Shown in pieces: positions 35,346-46,540 of a DNA stretch of 64,000 nt (position 1 is its first letter; every line of letters begins with the position of its first letter). Below the pieces are notes generated by a model. It saw only the letters and a list, made by a program, of their open reading frames with translations. It was not told the origin of the DNA and searched no databases. The position numbers and the translations under genes were made by a program. Source of the stretch: Gentiana macrophylla (Eukaryota; Streptophyta; Magnoliopsida; Gentianales; Gentianaceae); contig CM047805.1 of assembly GCA_026214975.1 (NCBI GenBank), forward strand, positions 1,364,001 through 1,428,000, written 5' to 3'.

Positions 35346-35845
35346 GGGTAATTTGTGTAGTGTGAACGTGGTAGAATATGAAAGGATTTTGTGATGTAAT
35401 GGCGTGATTTTATGTATATAAATCCTGATATTCGAGTGAAGTGGGGGAGTGGATTGAGGCAAGTAATGATAAATCCTGGGAATCGAGGCGGTTGTAATTA
35501 GAAGAATAATATAGTTACCTCCACGATTGAAAAATGATCTCCACGTGTGTAATCTTTCACAGTATAATTTTCCATAACTTCTTGATTTTCCACATGTATT
35601 AAACTGATTTAGTTCACACTTTAGTTTGTTGGTGACTCCAATTCGTATTTCAGTGGAGTGCCTTGGCTGGTCACTTAGCCAGTGTAGTGAATTCTTCACT
35701 GAGCTGCTGTCTATAGATGTTCCTAACAATCAGTGCAGTGAACTTCGCTGAGTACCAGTGCCTTACCTGCTACATCTCCTGTAATGGAAAAGGTTTAATC
35801 AGCTGGTGAAGTCACTTATTACTCCAGTTAGCCGCTCTTTAGTAC

Positions 35846-38800
35846 TTAGTCAATTTCAATCATTCCCAACTCGGTTCTCAACATGCTAAATCTTTCATGA
35901 CTGAGTGGTTTTGTGAAGATGTCAGCCAATTGATCTTTAGTGGGTATGTATCTTAGAATAACATCCCTTTTTTCAACATGATCTCTGATAAAATGATGTC
36001 TTACATCAATATGCTTTGTTCTTGAGTGCAACACTGGATTTTCAGTAATAGATATGGCACTTGTGTTGTCACACATGATTGGAATTGTCTTCTCCTCCAT
36101 TCTATAATCCCTTAGATGTTGTTTAATCCACAGTATTTGTGCACAATAACTGCCTACTGCTATATATTCTACTTCAGCTGTTGATGTAGATATGGAGTTT
36201 TACTTTTTTGCTAAACCATGAAACTAGTATGGTGCCTAGTATCTGACATGTTCTAGAGGTGCTTTTTCTATCTATTTTGCATCCAGCATAGTCAGAGTCT
36301 GAATATGATATCAACTTGAATCCTCCATCTTTTAGATACCAGATTCCAACATTGATGGTGTTCTTTAGGTATTTGATTATTCTTTTAGCTGCTAGTAGAT
36401 GTGATTCCTTTGGTTGAGCTTGAAATCTTGCACATACTCCTACTGCAAATGCTATGTCATGTTTGCTTGCAGTTAGATATAGTAGGGATCCAATGATTCC
36501 TCTATACATTTTCAGATCAACATCTTTTCCAGCTTCATCTTTTGCAAGAATAACTTTTGCACACGTTGGTGTATCTGCTGTGCCACTTGTATCCATACCA
36601 TATTTGTGTATCAAGTCTTATGTGTACTTGGCCTGATTGATGAAGATGCCATCTTTCAACTGTTTCACTTGTAGACCAAGAAAGTAATTCAATTCTCCCA
36701 TCATACTCATCTGAAATTTTCTCTTCATTAGATTTGCAAATTTCTCACACAACTTTTCATCTTCTGATCCAAAGATAATGTCATCAACATAGATTTGTAC
36801 TAGCAATGTACTTTTTCCTTCCTCTAGCTTGAAAAGAGTCTTATCAATAGTTCATTTGTTGAATCCATTATTGATCAAGAATTGTGATAAAGTTTCATAC
36901 TAGGCCCTGGGTGCCTGTTTGAGTCCATATAGAGCCTTCTTGAGCTTGTATACTTTGTCTTATTTTCCTTTGATTTGAAAACCAGGGGTTGTTCCATATA
37001 TACTTCTTCTTCCAGAAGTCCATTTAGAAATGGACTATTGACATCCATTTGGTAGACTTTGAAGTCTTTGTATGCAGCAAATGCTAGAAAGAGTCTGATT
37101 GCTTCCAATCTTGCTACTGGTGCAAATGTCTCATCATAATCTATTCTTTCTGCTTGAGAGTAGCCTTTTGCAACTAGCCTTGCTTTATTTCTGACAATTG
37201 TTCCTTGTTCATCCATCTTATTTTTGAATACCCATTTTGTTCCAATGATATTGGCCATATCTGGTCTGTCAACAAGTTCCCAGACATCATTTCTTTCAAA
37301 TTCATTTAGTTCTTCTTGCATGGCTGTAATCCATTCAGCATCTTGGATTGCATCATCTATTGTTTTAGGCTCTACTTGAGATAGAAAACATGTTAGAATG
37401 TGCTCCAGTTGTCTTTTAGTTCTGACTCCTGTGTGAATGTCTCCAATGAATTGATCTACATGGTGATCTCTTAGCCAGTTGAGATCAGGTTGAAGTTGTT
37501 CTTCACTTGGTGCTTCCACAACTTCAGCTTGTGTATCAACTTCATGCTCTTGTACTGGTACCTCTTCTGTTGTATTGACTAGAGGTTCATCTTGATTTCC
37601 AAAATTGTGATTTAGAATAGTAGTTGGTATTGTTGTATTCATATAGACTTGTCTTGGTCCTGCTTCTTCAAGTTCTTGAAGGTTTTCACCATTTGTGTTT
37701 GGCTCATCAAAGACTACATGAATTGATTCTTCAATTACCAAAGTTCTTTTGTTGAGTACTCTGAATGCTTTGCTAGTGTCTGAGTATCCCATAAAGATTG
37801 CTTCATCGGCCTTTTCATCAAAAGTATGCAACTGATTCCTGTTCAAAACAAAACATTTTGATCCAAACATATGCAAATATGAGATATTAGGTTTTCTTCC
37901 ATTCCATATTTCATATGGAGTCTTTCCATGATATTTATTGATGATTGATCTGTTTTGAGTATAGCATGTTGTATTTGCTGCTTCAGCCCAAAATCTCTTT
38001 GGTAAGCATGCTTTTGCAATCATTGTTCTGACTGCTTCTTTGAGTGTCCTATTTCTTCTTTCTGCTACACCATTCTGTTGTGGAGTCCCTGCTGCTGATA
38101 GTTGATGCAGTACTCCATTTTCTTCACAGTAGGTTTTGATAATTTCATTTAGAAACTATGTGCCTCTGTCTGATCTGATCTTGATGATCTTTAGTTCCTT
38201 CTCATTCTGAGTGTCTCTCTCTTTTTGTTCATGAATATGGTCCAGGAATATTTGGAGAAGTCATCCACCACTACTAGAGTGTTTTCTTTCCACTTACACT
38301 GACTGGTGTGACTGGTCCACAAAGGTCCATATGTAGTAAATGTAAGATTCTTGTAGTTGACTGATAGGGCTTTGACTTGAAGGAGCTTTTGATTTGTTTT
38401 CCTTTCTGACATGCATCACATAGACTTTCCTTCTTGAATGTGATCTCTGCCAGGCCTTCAACTAACTTGTTCTTTGATAATGTATTGATGGTCATGAAAT
38501 TTAGGTGATTTAATCTTTTATGCCAAATCCAGCTGGTTGATTGCTTATTCTTGACAAGCAAATATGTTTCTGATGTTGTTGTCTTCCAATCTCCACATAC
38601 ATGTTGTCTTCTCTTCTTCCTGCAAGAACAACTATTTTGGTTTGGCTGTGAATAACTTTGCATCCTTCCTGGTTGAAGTGCACATTGTAGCCTTTATCAC
38701 AGAATTGACTGATGCTCAACAGATTGAAATTCAGTCCTTTAACACAGGCCACATTTTGAATCTTCAGGTTGTTTTTGAACATTATGCCTTCCCCCTTAAT

Positions 38801-38930
38801 TTTCCAGGGTTTTCTTTGCCCCAAAGGTGACTTTGGGTCCTTCAAAAGCTTTAAAGTCAGTGAGCCATCCCTTGTTTCCTGTCATGTGTCTGGAACATCT
38901 ACTGTCTATATACCAGACATCCTACAAAAC
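35846..38930 (-). pseudogene. Copia-1 pol (protease, integrase, RT, RNase H)
   Basis: Read leftwards: protease WYIDSRCSRHMT near 38925-38890, with D-S-R where D-S-G is required. GAG-pre-integrase with CVKGLNFNLLSISQF and CDACQKGKQIKSSFK follows. The integrase core starts LHMDLCGPVTPVS and VVVDDFSKYSW, with its C-terminal part in a 382-codon frame at 38023-36875. RT in that frame has [20 protein letters not shown] and [23 protein letters not shown] lies in 36806-36618. Connection text SLLYLTASKHDIAFAVG is at 36614-36174 and RNase H (MCDNTSAISITENPVLHSRT) ends at 35846. Four or five frame breaks or stops; otherwise complete. Confidence 0.9.
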
Positions 38931-39149
38931 AAATTAATTATGTTTAGGTACCCAACACTGTTTGGGTCCATACTTGTTAGCTGTCAAGCCTCCTACTCCT
39001 AATGTGTATCCAAAGGATCTCCTTTTTGGATAATTCAAGTCATCAACTTCATATGTATAAGGCATGGTAGAATAACTTCTAATGTTTGTACTAGTGGTAT
39101 TCTGATACTTTTCTCTACTTTTTGGTGCATTTGCATCCTTTTTCACTCT

Positions 39150-40994
39150 CTAATATGCAGTGGGAAATCTGTGTTCATGTTGCTTCATATGTCTAGGAAT
39201 ATGCCTAGGTTGGCTTTTCTTAAACACATGTTGCATATCATAAAATGGTTTCTTCCTGTATTTTGGAGGTGCAACATTCCAATCATCTTCTGAAAGATAA
39301 ATTCTTCCTTTACCTTTCAGAAAGCTTTCGCTTTTGGTTGACTGGAGTGATGGTTTGGTCTGCCGTTTCACTGCACTGGGTTTTGACTTCACCGGTGCAG
39401 AATGAGTGGTTGAAACTATGGTCTGTCCTTTTCTGAACTTTGGTCCATTGTTGGTCCTAGATTCAGAATTGTGTTGTCCATTGTTTCTATTCTCATCCTG
39501 ACTGTTGTAGCCAAGACCGGATCTGGATCCAAACCTTTTTGAGGGTGTGTAAGTTGGTGCATTTAGTGGTGTAATGGTTGTCTTAACTGGTAGGGGAAAT
39601 TATCAGCTGGTCTGTCAACACCAGATGTATGATCATCTGCTGTTCGTTGATCATTTGAGTAAGTCTCCTTACTAGTTAGTTCAGCTTTTACTTTATCCAG
39701 TTCTTTCTTTAATCTTTTATTTTCCTTTCTTAGATTCTCACACTCGTGTTCCAGAATTTCATGATTCAACTCATTTTCATCAAATTTACTCATGAGATTT
39801 TGGATTATGTTTGCAGAATCTAGTGGGATAGAAAATTGTGCAGTGTTAGAAGTGGATGCACTAGATGATGAGCATGAGCTAGATGTTACCTCAGTTTCAT
39901 TAGATTCTTTAGCCATAAGACATAGGTAAGCTTTTTCATTTTCTGAGCTGTCAGCTTCATTATCATCTAAATCATTGTCTAATGATTCTTCAATCTTTTC
40001 ACTACTGGTTTCAACTTTGAGTGCCTTCTTACTTTTCTTCTTTTAAGCTGTTTTGTACTTCTTCTTCTTCTCATCTTTGTCATTTTCTTCAGGGCAATCT
40101 GCCTTGAAATGACCTATCTTTTTGCAGTTGAAGCATCTGTATTCATCATCCTTCTTCTTTATGTCTTTGTTTGAGCTTCACTTTTTGTATGATGATGAAC
40201 CTCATTTGAATTGCTTCTTCTTGGTAAACCTGTCAAAACGTTTAACCAGTAAAGCTACCTGTTCCTTCAGCTCATGTATCTCTTTGTTGTTTGCCTCAGC
40301 TGTTTGACTTTGCTGGGGTGCAACCAGTGCACTGGCCTTATGTGCCTCTGCTGGTGCACTGTCTTCGCCGTTCAACTCAAATTCATGAGCCTTTAGTTGA
40401 GACATCAGAGTCAAGGTGTCAGTGTTTGCAAGATTTGTTGTCCCTTGATTACTGATGTAATGATCTTCCATCTTTCAGGTAAGCCTCTCAAGATCTTCAG
40501 GCACACTTCTTTCTGTGGATATGCGTGTCCAAGTTGTTGTAGTTCACTGATGATGCTTGAGAATATGTTGTCCATTTGGTCAATGGTTTCACCAGCCTTC
40601 ATTTTGAAGTTCTCAAATTTCTGTTTAGCAACAGACAATTTGTTTTCTTTGACTGCTTCTGATCCTTCATTGATCAGTGCCAATTTGTCCCACATCCCCT
40701 TTGCTGTTTTACAATCTTTGATTCTCATGAACATGTTACTGTCCAGAGTCTAAAAAATCATGTCTTTTGCAACAAAGTCGAGATTTGCTCTTCTCCTTCA
40801 TCCTTGGTCCAATCTTTCTTGAGTTTGTCTATTACTTTTCCTTGATCTGCTCATGTGGCTACCAAAGTTGTAATCTCAATTGGGCCATCATTAATCACAT
40901 CCAGCATCTCCTCATGAGTTGTTGCAAGATTAGACAATATTCTTATTTTGTATTCATCAAAATTATTAACATTGAAAACAGGTACCTTTGACAT
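39150..40994 (-). pseudogene. Copia-1 gag, frameshifted
   Basis: ATG 40994 opens MSKVPVFNVNNFDEYKIRIL. A stop follows the VAT near 40854. The UBN2 gag core resumes at 40734-40411 (KDCKTAKGMWDKL, LSVAKQKFENFKM). A Gln/Glu-rich stretch follows at 40471-40202 (EIHELKEQVALLVKRFDRF). A complete CCHC knuckle (CFNCKKIGHFKADC) is readable near 40135-40090. A coiled-coil-like acidic block (39916-39563) and a basic spacer (39392-39150) precede the protease. The initiator sits about 145 bp after the primer site. Confidence 0.85.
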
Positions 40995-41001
40995 AAAGTT
41001 T

Positions 41002-41004
<3 letters not shown>

Positions 41005-41046
<42 letters not shown>
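41005..41046. repeat. (TA)n microsatellite in the Copia-1 leader
   Basis: A dinucleotide run lies between the primer site and gag start of Copia-1, where polymerase slippage has probably expanded a short TA tract. Confidence 0.9.
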
Positions 41047-41052
<6 letters not shown>

Positions 41053-41136
41053 CTGATTTGAAAAACTACTTTGAAAATATGTGATCTCATTGCTACCAAA
41101 ATATAGATCTGTACAGGTTCTGATACTAGGAAAACT

Positions 41137-41148
41137 GCTCTGATACCA
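41137..41148 (-). other. Primer binding site of Copia-1 (initiator tRNA-Met type)
   Basis: Minus strand TGGTATCAGAGC, two bases after the 5' LTR end. It is the standard plant Copia primer site. Confidence 0.93.
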
Positions 41149-41150
41149 AT

Positions 41151-42546
41151 TGTTGGTCCCAGAGAAGGGAAAAACTATAGTTAGAGGGGGGTGAATGACT
41201 ATAGTGGAGTTTCAAAAACTTTTCGTGTGTTTAAAAGCTTTTGGGCAGCGGATAAGTCCCTTCTTATTATGTTGTTTCAAAGTAGTTTATGCAATCACAG
41301 ATATATGATATAATATAAGCAATTAAATAAATGCATTAAGGTAAATTGCTGAAGGTAAATTGACACAAGGCTTATAGTGGTTCAGGGTGGTGTAATCCCT
41401 TAATCCACTCTTCTCCTGTGATGATTGGAGGAATTTCACTATTGTTTTCACAGATGCAATAGCCTGATTGTCCTTGACTATACAAGCTTCACAATCTTCA
41501 AGACTATCACTCCTCGATCGCAATAAACTTGATGACTCGATCTCTTCACCGCTTCATTGGGAACAAATCATTCAGCAGCTATCACAAACACAAATCCTTC
41601 TCAGATGGCTCTGATTCAATTGCTTGATTGAAGTGAATTGGATTCACAAAACTTGTTGATCAGACTCAATGCTTGATGTTGAAATTGTAGTTCTGAGTTT
41701 TGAGTTGATCACTAGATATTCCTTTTTATGCACAGATAAAGGCCTTTTTGATTTGACAGAGTTTCTGCTTGTTGATTATTGTCTTGTTGTATTTCTTGTC
41801 TGTCAATATAATGCCTTCTATTTATAGCCTTGATAATCCTTGATTTGAATTTCCGTCTGTTGGCTAAATTAATGAGGGGAATGATCCTTGATTTTATTCT
41901 TGATTCCCCTCAATTAAATCCTCCTTGATTTTAGTGATCGGATTTTTCTTCAAACGTTTTTTATCAGAAGATCCGTCCTTGATTGATCCTCAATTGATTG
42001 TGCATTTAATGCTTGATCCTCTGAATCTTCTTCATATTTCAAAACCTGATCAATTAAGTTTTACTTGGCCGTTCCCTGAACGGTTAAGTGATCTATCTGA
42101 CTTTGCCGCTACAGCTTTGTCATTACTCAGCCGAAAGTCAGTTCACTTTGTCGATTTGCTGTTTCCTTCATTCTTTTTCAGTTTAGGAGAATCTTTGTTC
42201 TTCACTGATCCTTGATTTGTGTGAGATCAGTGTACACAATATTTAACCATTAAGTTTCATCACTGGGAGTGTAACTTAGACTTATCCAAGGTCATCACAG
42301 ACTTCCTTGGTTATAAGTTACACCATAATGTCTTCATGCTTCTCTGCTGGTACTTAGCTGGCTTCACTCTGCCGAAAATCTGATTTTACTTTGCCGTCCT
42401 ACCAACTAGTACAATACTTGTCCGACTCAACTTATACAACATGTCAGACTCTAAGTAAAGACTTATACAGAGAATTCTAACTTATTTCAGGCTTGATATA
42501 ACAGCTAGTATGGCCATCATCAAAACATAATAAAATGTTCCTAAAA
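41151..42546 (-). repeat. 5' LTR of Copia-1
   Basis: 1396 bp with CTATAAATAG on the minus strand near 41817-41826. Its outer end reads CCTAAAA instead of CCTAACA, a single change, followed by the GTTAG duplication. Confidence 0.92.
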
Positions 42547-42955
42547 GTTAGGAGACCCTAGCACGTTCAGACTCCCAATTTCTGTTAATGGAATATCCAT
42601 AGGATTAGGTCTCTGCGACTATGGCTCGAGTTGCACTACTCTACCTTTTTCCCTCTGTCAAAAGATTAAGCTTCCGGTCGTAATGAATCAAACTAGGACC
42701 ATGACCTTCGTAGATAGAACCAGAGACATGCCTGCTAGTTTGCTTAAGAAATGCACAATCAAGGTAGGAGGGTTCACGTATCCTATTGACTTCACGGTCA
42801 TAGATGTACCTGAGGACCCAAGTGCCCCAGTTCTCTTAGGACGACCTTTCTTAGCGACGAGTAAGGCGGTTATGGATTTTGATAATGGGGAGATTACTCT
42901 AAGGTTGAATAATGATGTTGTATCTTTTAGGATCTTAGAACCCCTAGAAAACTGA
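42547..42955 (+). pseudogene. Gypsy retropepsin-like protease, interrupted by Copia-1
   Basis: In one open frame: KLGDPSTFRLPISVNG (its first residues lie at 16830-16836, left of Copia-1), then the active-site block GLCDYGSSCTTLP with catalytic Asp at 42617-42619. The Tat/Athila protease signature follows: KVGGFTYPIDFTVIDV and APVLLGRPFLATSKAV. The catalytic Asp is kept; the flap region looks complete. The frame stops at 42955 without entering reverse transcriptase. 42956-43740 is decayed non-coding sequence with no RT, RNase H or integrase motif. Confidence 0.85.
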
Positions 42956-43930
42956 CCGGAGAGTTGTAAGATGACGTATGCTTCAGGGAAGGTGGAAATT
43001 TTGGAAATCAAAGGGCATAAGCAGAGAGAGGTTGTCATAAAAACCGTTGAGCTAGAGTTTATGAGACTAATGCTGAGAGAAAGAGAAGAAAAGGACCACG
43101 ACAAGATGCTCACGGAAGCTAGTCCTTCTGCGTAGTGAACGAGTCGAGCTAAAAGTGGAAAACGTGGAGTCCTTGGGTTTAAAGTCTAATTCTCGACACA
43201 GAGGCAGACCTAGCACATAAGCAAAGAGAGAGAGAGAGGCGTGCTAGGAAGAGAGCTCAAAAAGGTTCTCTAAAGGTACAAGCCTCTGGAGCAAAAGTTT
43301 GGCGAGTTAAAGCTCCAACCCTTGAATGATCGAAGATCTGAAAAAAGTCGAGCTGACGACTATAAACTCGGAACTATTTCTTCAAACCCTTAGGTAGTCT
43401 AGGATTGAATAAAAGAAGCCAGATGAAGGGACGAGCTTTTTTTCATCCTACCACAAACCTAGGCTTGATACCGATTGGTCGTGGAAAGGTTTTTTTACCT
43501 CGTTGCGGGAAGTAGGTTAGGTTTTTAGTCAGAAATAACAATTGAAGAATAAAAGGGTAGTCAATTTGAGGTCAGAATTGAGCAGAAAGGTTGAGTAAGA
43601 AGTGCAGCAAAGGCAGATAATGAATCTGGGGAAAAGATACCCCCGGTATCTCGAGGGTAACCTCCGGGTTACCGAGGCTTGATTCTTAAATTTTTGAACG
43701 TCAGTTTATAAAGCTAAATTTTTAGAGACACGTGGAGGACACACGTTGCACCGAGATCTGACCACAAATAGAAACCGAACCATTTTCCCCTCTTTTCAAA
43801 ATTTTCATCCTTTCCCACACTCCACCATAACTCCACCTCAATCCCATCAATCACCTCCTCAAATCCCTCACCCTAATAACTTATCTACCCACAATCCCAC
43901 TAAAACCATCCACATTCACTACATTCTTCC

Positions 43931-43938
43931 TATTTAAA
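43931..43938 (+). promoter_or_regulatory. TATA-like box before the Gypsy 3' ORF
   Basis: TATTTAAA in TTCCTATTTAAACCACCCC, preceded and followed by strongly C/T-rich sequence (43780-44110). It lies about 360 bp before ATG 44299. Function is inferred. Confidence 0.35.
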
Positions 43939-44298
43939 CCACCCCTTCATCACCAATATCATCATTCTTATCAAATATATCTCTTTCATTCACCAAACTT
44001 CTTCCATTTCTTCCTTCTTCATATATTTCGGCCACCACTATCACCACCAAATCACCACCATAACCAAACCATTTCCTTCCAATTTTCCAAACCCTAAACA
44101 CCCATTTCCCAACTCTATTACTGATTAGTAGTGCGGCTGCTATGGTGAAGTGCTGAAATTCATCTTCTTCCACCATCAGAGGCACAGCCCCAGAAGAAAT
44201 TCAGAAAATTTCAGGCCGGTAAACCGTACCCTACCTCCGGTTTACCAAGGGTTGTTTTCCAGAAACAGCTTCTGTATCAGGTTCTATATTCATTCAAG

Positions 44299-45375
44299 AT
44301 GGGTCCTAAGCGTCAACGGTCAGCTGTTCGTCCAAATGGTTATCAGACGGTGTATGAAGATGCCAATCCCGTGATAGACGGGGTTGCGCAGTTCCATTCT
44401 TTAGCTATTTACGAGTCATTCCAAGGCCATTGGAATGCAAGGCCAGTGGCTCGAGAACGAGGGGTAGATTTGGACGATTGCGGGTCGATATTGCCGGAGG
44501 CCCTACAAGCATAAGATTTATTGGATATGGCTGAAGCACCGGCTCGGTTCAACGCCACGATGGTAAGAGAATTTTATGCTTACGTTTCGCATAACCCCGA
44601 AGCCACATTTGCTATGGTTCGCGGTATTAAGGTTGACTTTTCTATCGAGCGGATTAACGCTCATTTTGGGGTTAGAAATCCACCGATGGGCCCGGATGAG
44701 TACACATCCTCGAGCAACATTGCCGATCTCGAGAGGATGGATATTGTTGCTGATTTCTTAGGGGTGCAATGGAAGCGTAATCCTGCTAGAGCCCCCACCA
44801 TCTTCCTAGAGAATGAGCTATCCTGGGACCGGAAGATAGTCAATAGATTCGTTTGTGCACGCCTTCTTCCGACTAAGCACACGGTCTCTGTCACCACTTC
44901 AAAGGCAGAGTTTATGTTCTATCTAGAGGCGGGTGCCCCGATCAACATCAGTCTTTTGATGCATAGCCGTACTCATGAGCTCGCCGCCACTTCTGAGCGA
45001 GAGCTGCTACCATACGGGCCGATGATTGAAATGTTTTCTCTAGAGGCCGAGGTGAAGATGCTCGTCAGTGATGATTGGGAAGATCCTGAGCCGTAGCTCA
45101 GTTTGCAGTCAGTCTCGAAAGTATAGAGACGGGTTAGAGCAGAGAGGGGGTGTACTCCGGTGCATGGTGCACCGAGAACTCAGAGAGCCTTGCTTGAGGA
45201 GCACTCGCGAGAGATTGCGAGTCTACATAGCAAGATGGATCGGATTATTGACTTTTTCGGAGTTCCGCCTGCTACCCCGCCACGTAGGACTGCCCCTCGT
45301 CATGGAGCATCCTCTTCCGCCGCCCCCGCCTCGAGTTCTGCACCACCTCCCGGTTTCGAGCCTAAAGACGACTAA
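44299..45375 (+). pseudogene. Gypsy 3' ORF with putative plant transposon protein domain
   Basis: One frame from ATG 44299 (MGPKRQRSAVRPNGYQ) to 45375, interrupted by in-frame stops at 44512-44514, 45094-45096 and about 45124-45126. The central part carries the recognisable domain core MVREFYAYVSHNPEATF, MVRGIKVDFSIERINAHFG and FVCARLLPTKHTVSVTT. It matches what I know of the putative plant transposon protein domain found in many plant retroelements. The C-terminus has HSREIASLHSKMDRIIDFF, then a Pro/Ser/Ala-rich tail. The frame is unusually well kept for an element lacking RT. The role of the domain is unknown. Confidence 0.7.
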
Positions 45376-46540
45376 GAGGGTTATTCTGATGATGACTAGC
45401 TTATATTTCTTTTTATTGTTGTTTTCCATTTTCTTATTTTTATTTTTCTTTCCTACTTAGTTGATGTAGCAGAATAGTTATAATGTAATGATTTTGTCGG
45501 CTTAATTTGTTTTAGAGTTATATTATTTTCTCTTTTACTGCCGCACTTTTATTATACAGTTTCTTGTCACCACTATTCTCCTAGGTTTGTTTGAGTTACT
45601 TAGCATAGATTCTTCATGGACTACTTACATGAGCCAGATGATTTATACGACGATCCGATTCTTCTTTGTTTCCGCCCTTAACCGAAGCTAAGTTCCTTTT
45701 CATTTTTCATTTTTCATTTCTAATCTCAAACATTAGGGACAATGTTTCGATTAAGTGGGGGGTAGAGGAACGTCACTTAGCTTTTTAGCATTATATTCCA
45801 TGAATTGCGTGATTATCTTGGTTCTTTTTTATGCACGATTCACCAATTAGACTTTGATTCGTTTCGACAGAATTTCGAAAAATTATGATATCTTTGATCT
45901 TTTCAAGTTAATTGACTTCATCTTTGTTTTACTTTGCATGAGTAAGAGAAAGTGTCCACTTCTAAAGTAGTGGCGTATTAAACGCATATTCTGTTATGAG
46001 CCACCATTTTAAGCACGTATAACTCATTTCCCTTGGTATGTAGTTTCTAGCATATTGCTTTAATTAGAGTTGACCCTGGATTTATCACGAATCATGTTTC
46101 ACTTACGCTTAGAAAGGCAAAGGAATTTCGGATTCGGTAGTTTATCATGAGTGGGGCCGTGAGGATAGTTAAATCAATGAGAGTTCACCCGCCAAGAAAG
46201 AGAAGTGCATTGAAATATATACATCTATATTCTCGGTTCTCAATCCGCCTTGCCAGCTTAATTAATTAACAAATACATGTTCGAGACTGGTTAGTTCGAC
46301 TACGGGTTGACGTAATGTGAAATTGTCACGCATTTCTAAGCGGTTGTGAAAGTTATTGCACACACACATTAGCTCATGACTTGAATAGTGTTTAATACGT
46401 TACTAATGGATATAAGTGGCATGATCTTGATCTTGACTTAGTGGGGCATAGTTGTTTTTAATTGACTTGTGTATTGATCAGAGTGTTGTTTCCTTTTCGC
46501 CTTTTTGCTCGGGACAATCAAAAGCTAAGTGGGGGGCAGT
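45376..46540 (+). other. Gypsy 3' non-coding region with two polypurine-like tracts
   Basis: No ORF. GGGACAATGTTTCGATTAAG followed by TGGGGGG lies at 45735-45765. A second GGGACAATC...AAGTGGGGGGCAG at 46511-46540 directly precedes the 3' LTR and is the expected polypurine tract. Confidence 0.7.

Larger units (their letters stand above)
16837..42546 (-). mobile_element. Copia-1: SIRE-type Copia retrotransposon, with nested Copia-2
   Basis: Minus-strand element. LTRs at 41151-42546 (5') and 16837-18225 (3') read TGTTAGGAACA... to ...GGGACCAACA. The duplication GTTAG (16832-16836, 42547-42551) is perfect and lies in the Gypsy protease. The primer site TGGTATCAGAGC (41137-41148, minus) fits initiator tRNA-Met. 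The polypurine tract AAAAATGGGGAAAT abuts the 3' LTR (18226-18245). Gag, pol and an extra ORF after pol follow the SIRE plan. Without Copia-2 it is about 12.0 kb. Confidence 0.9.
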
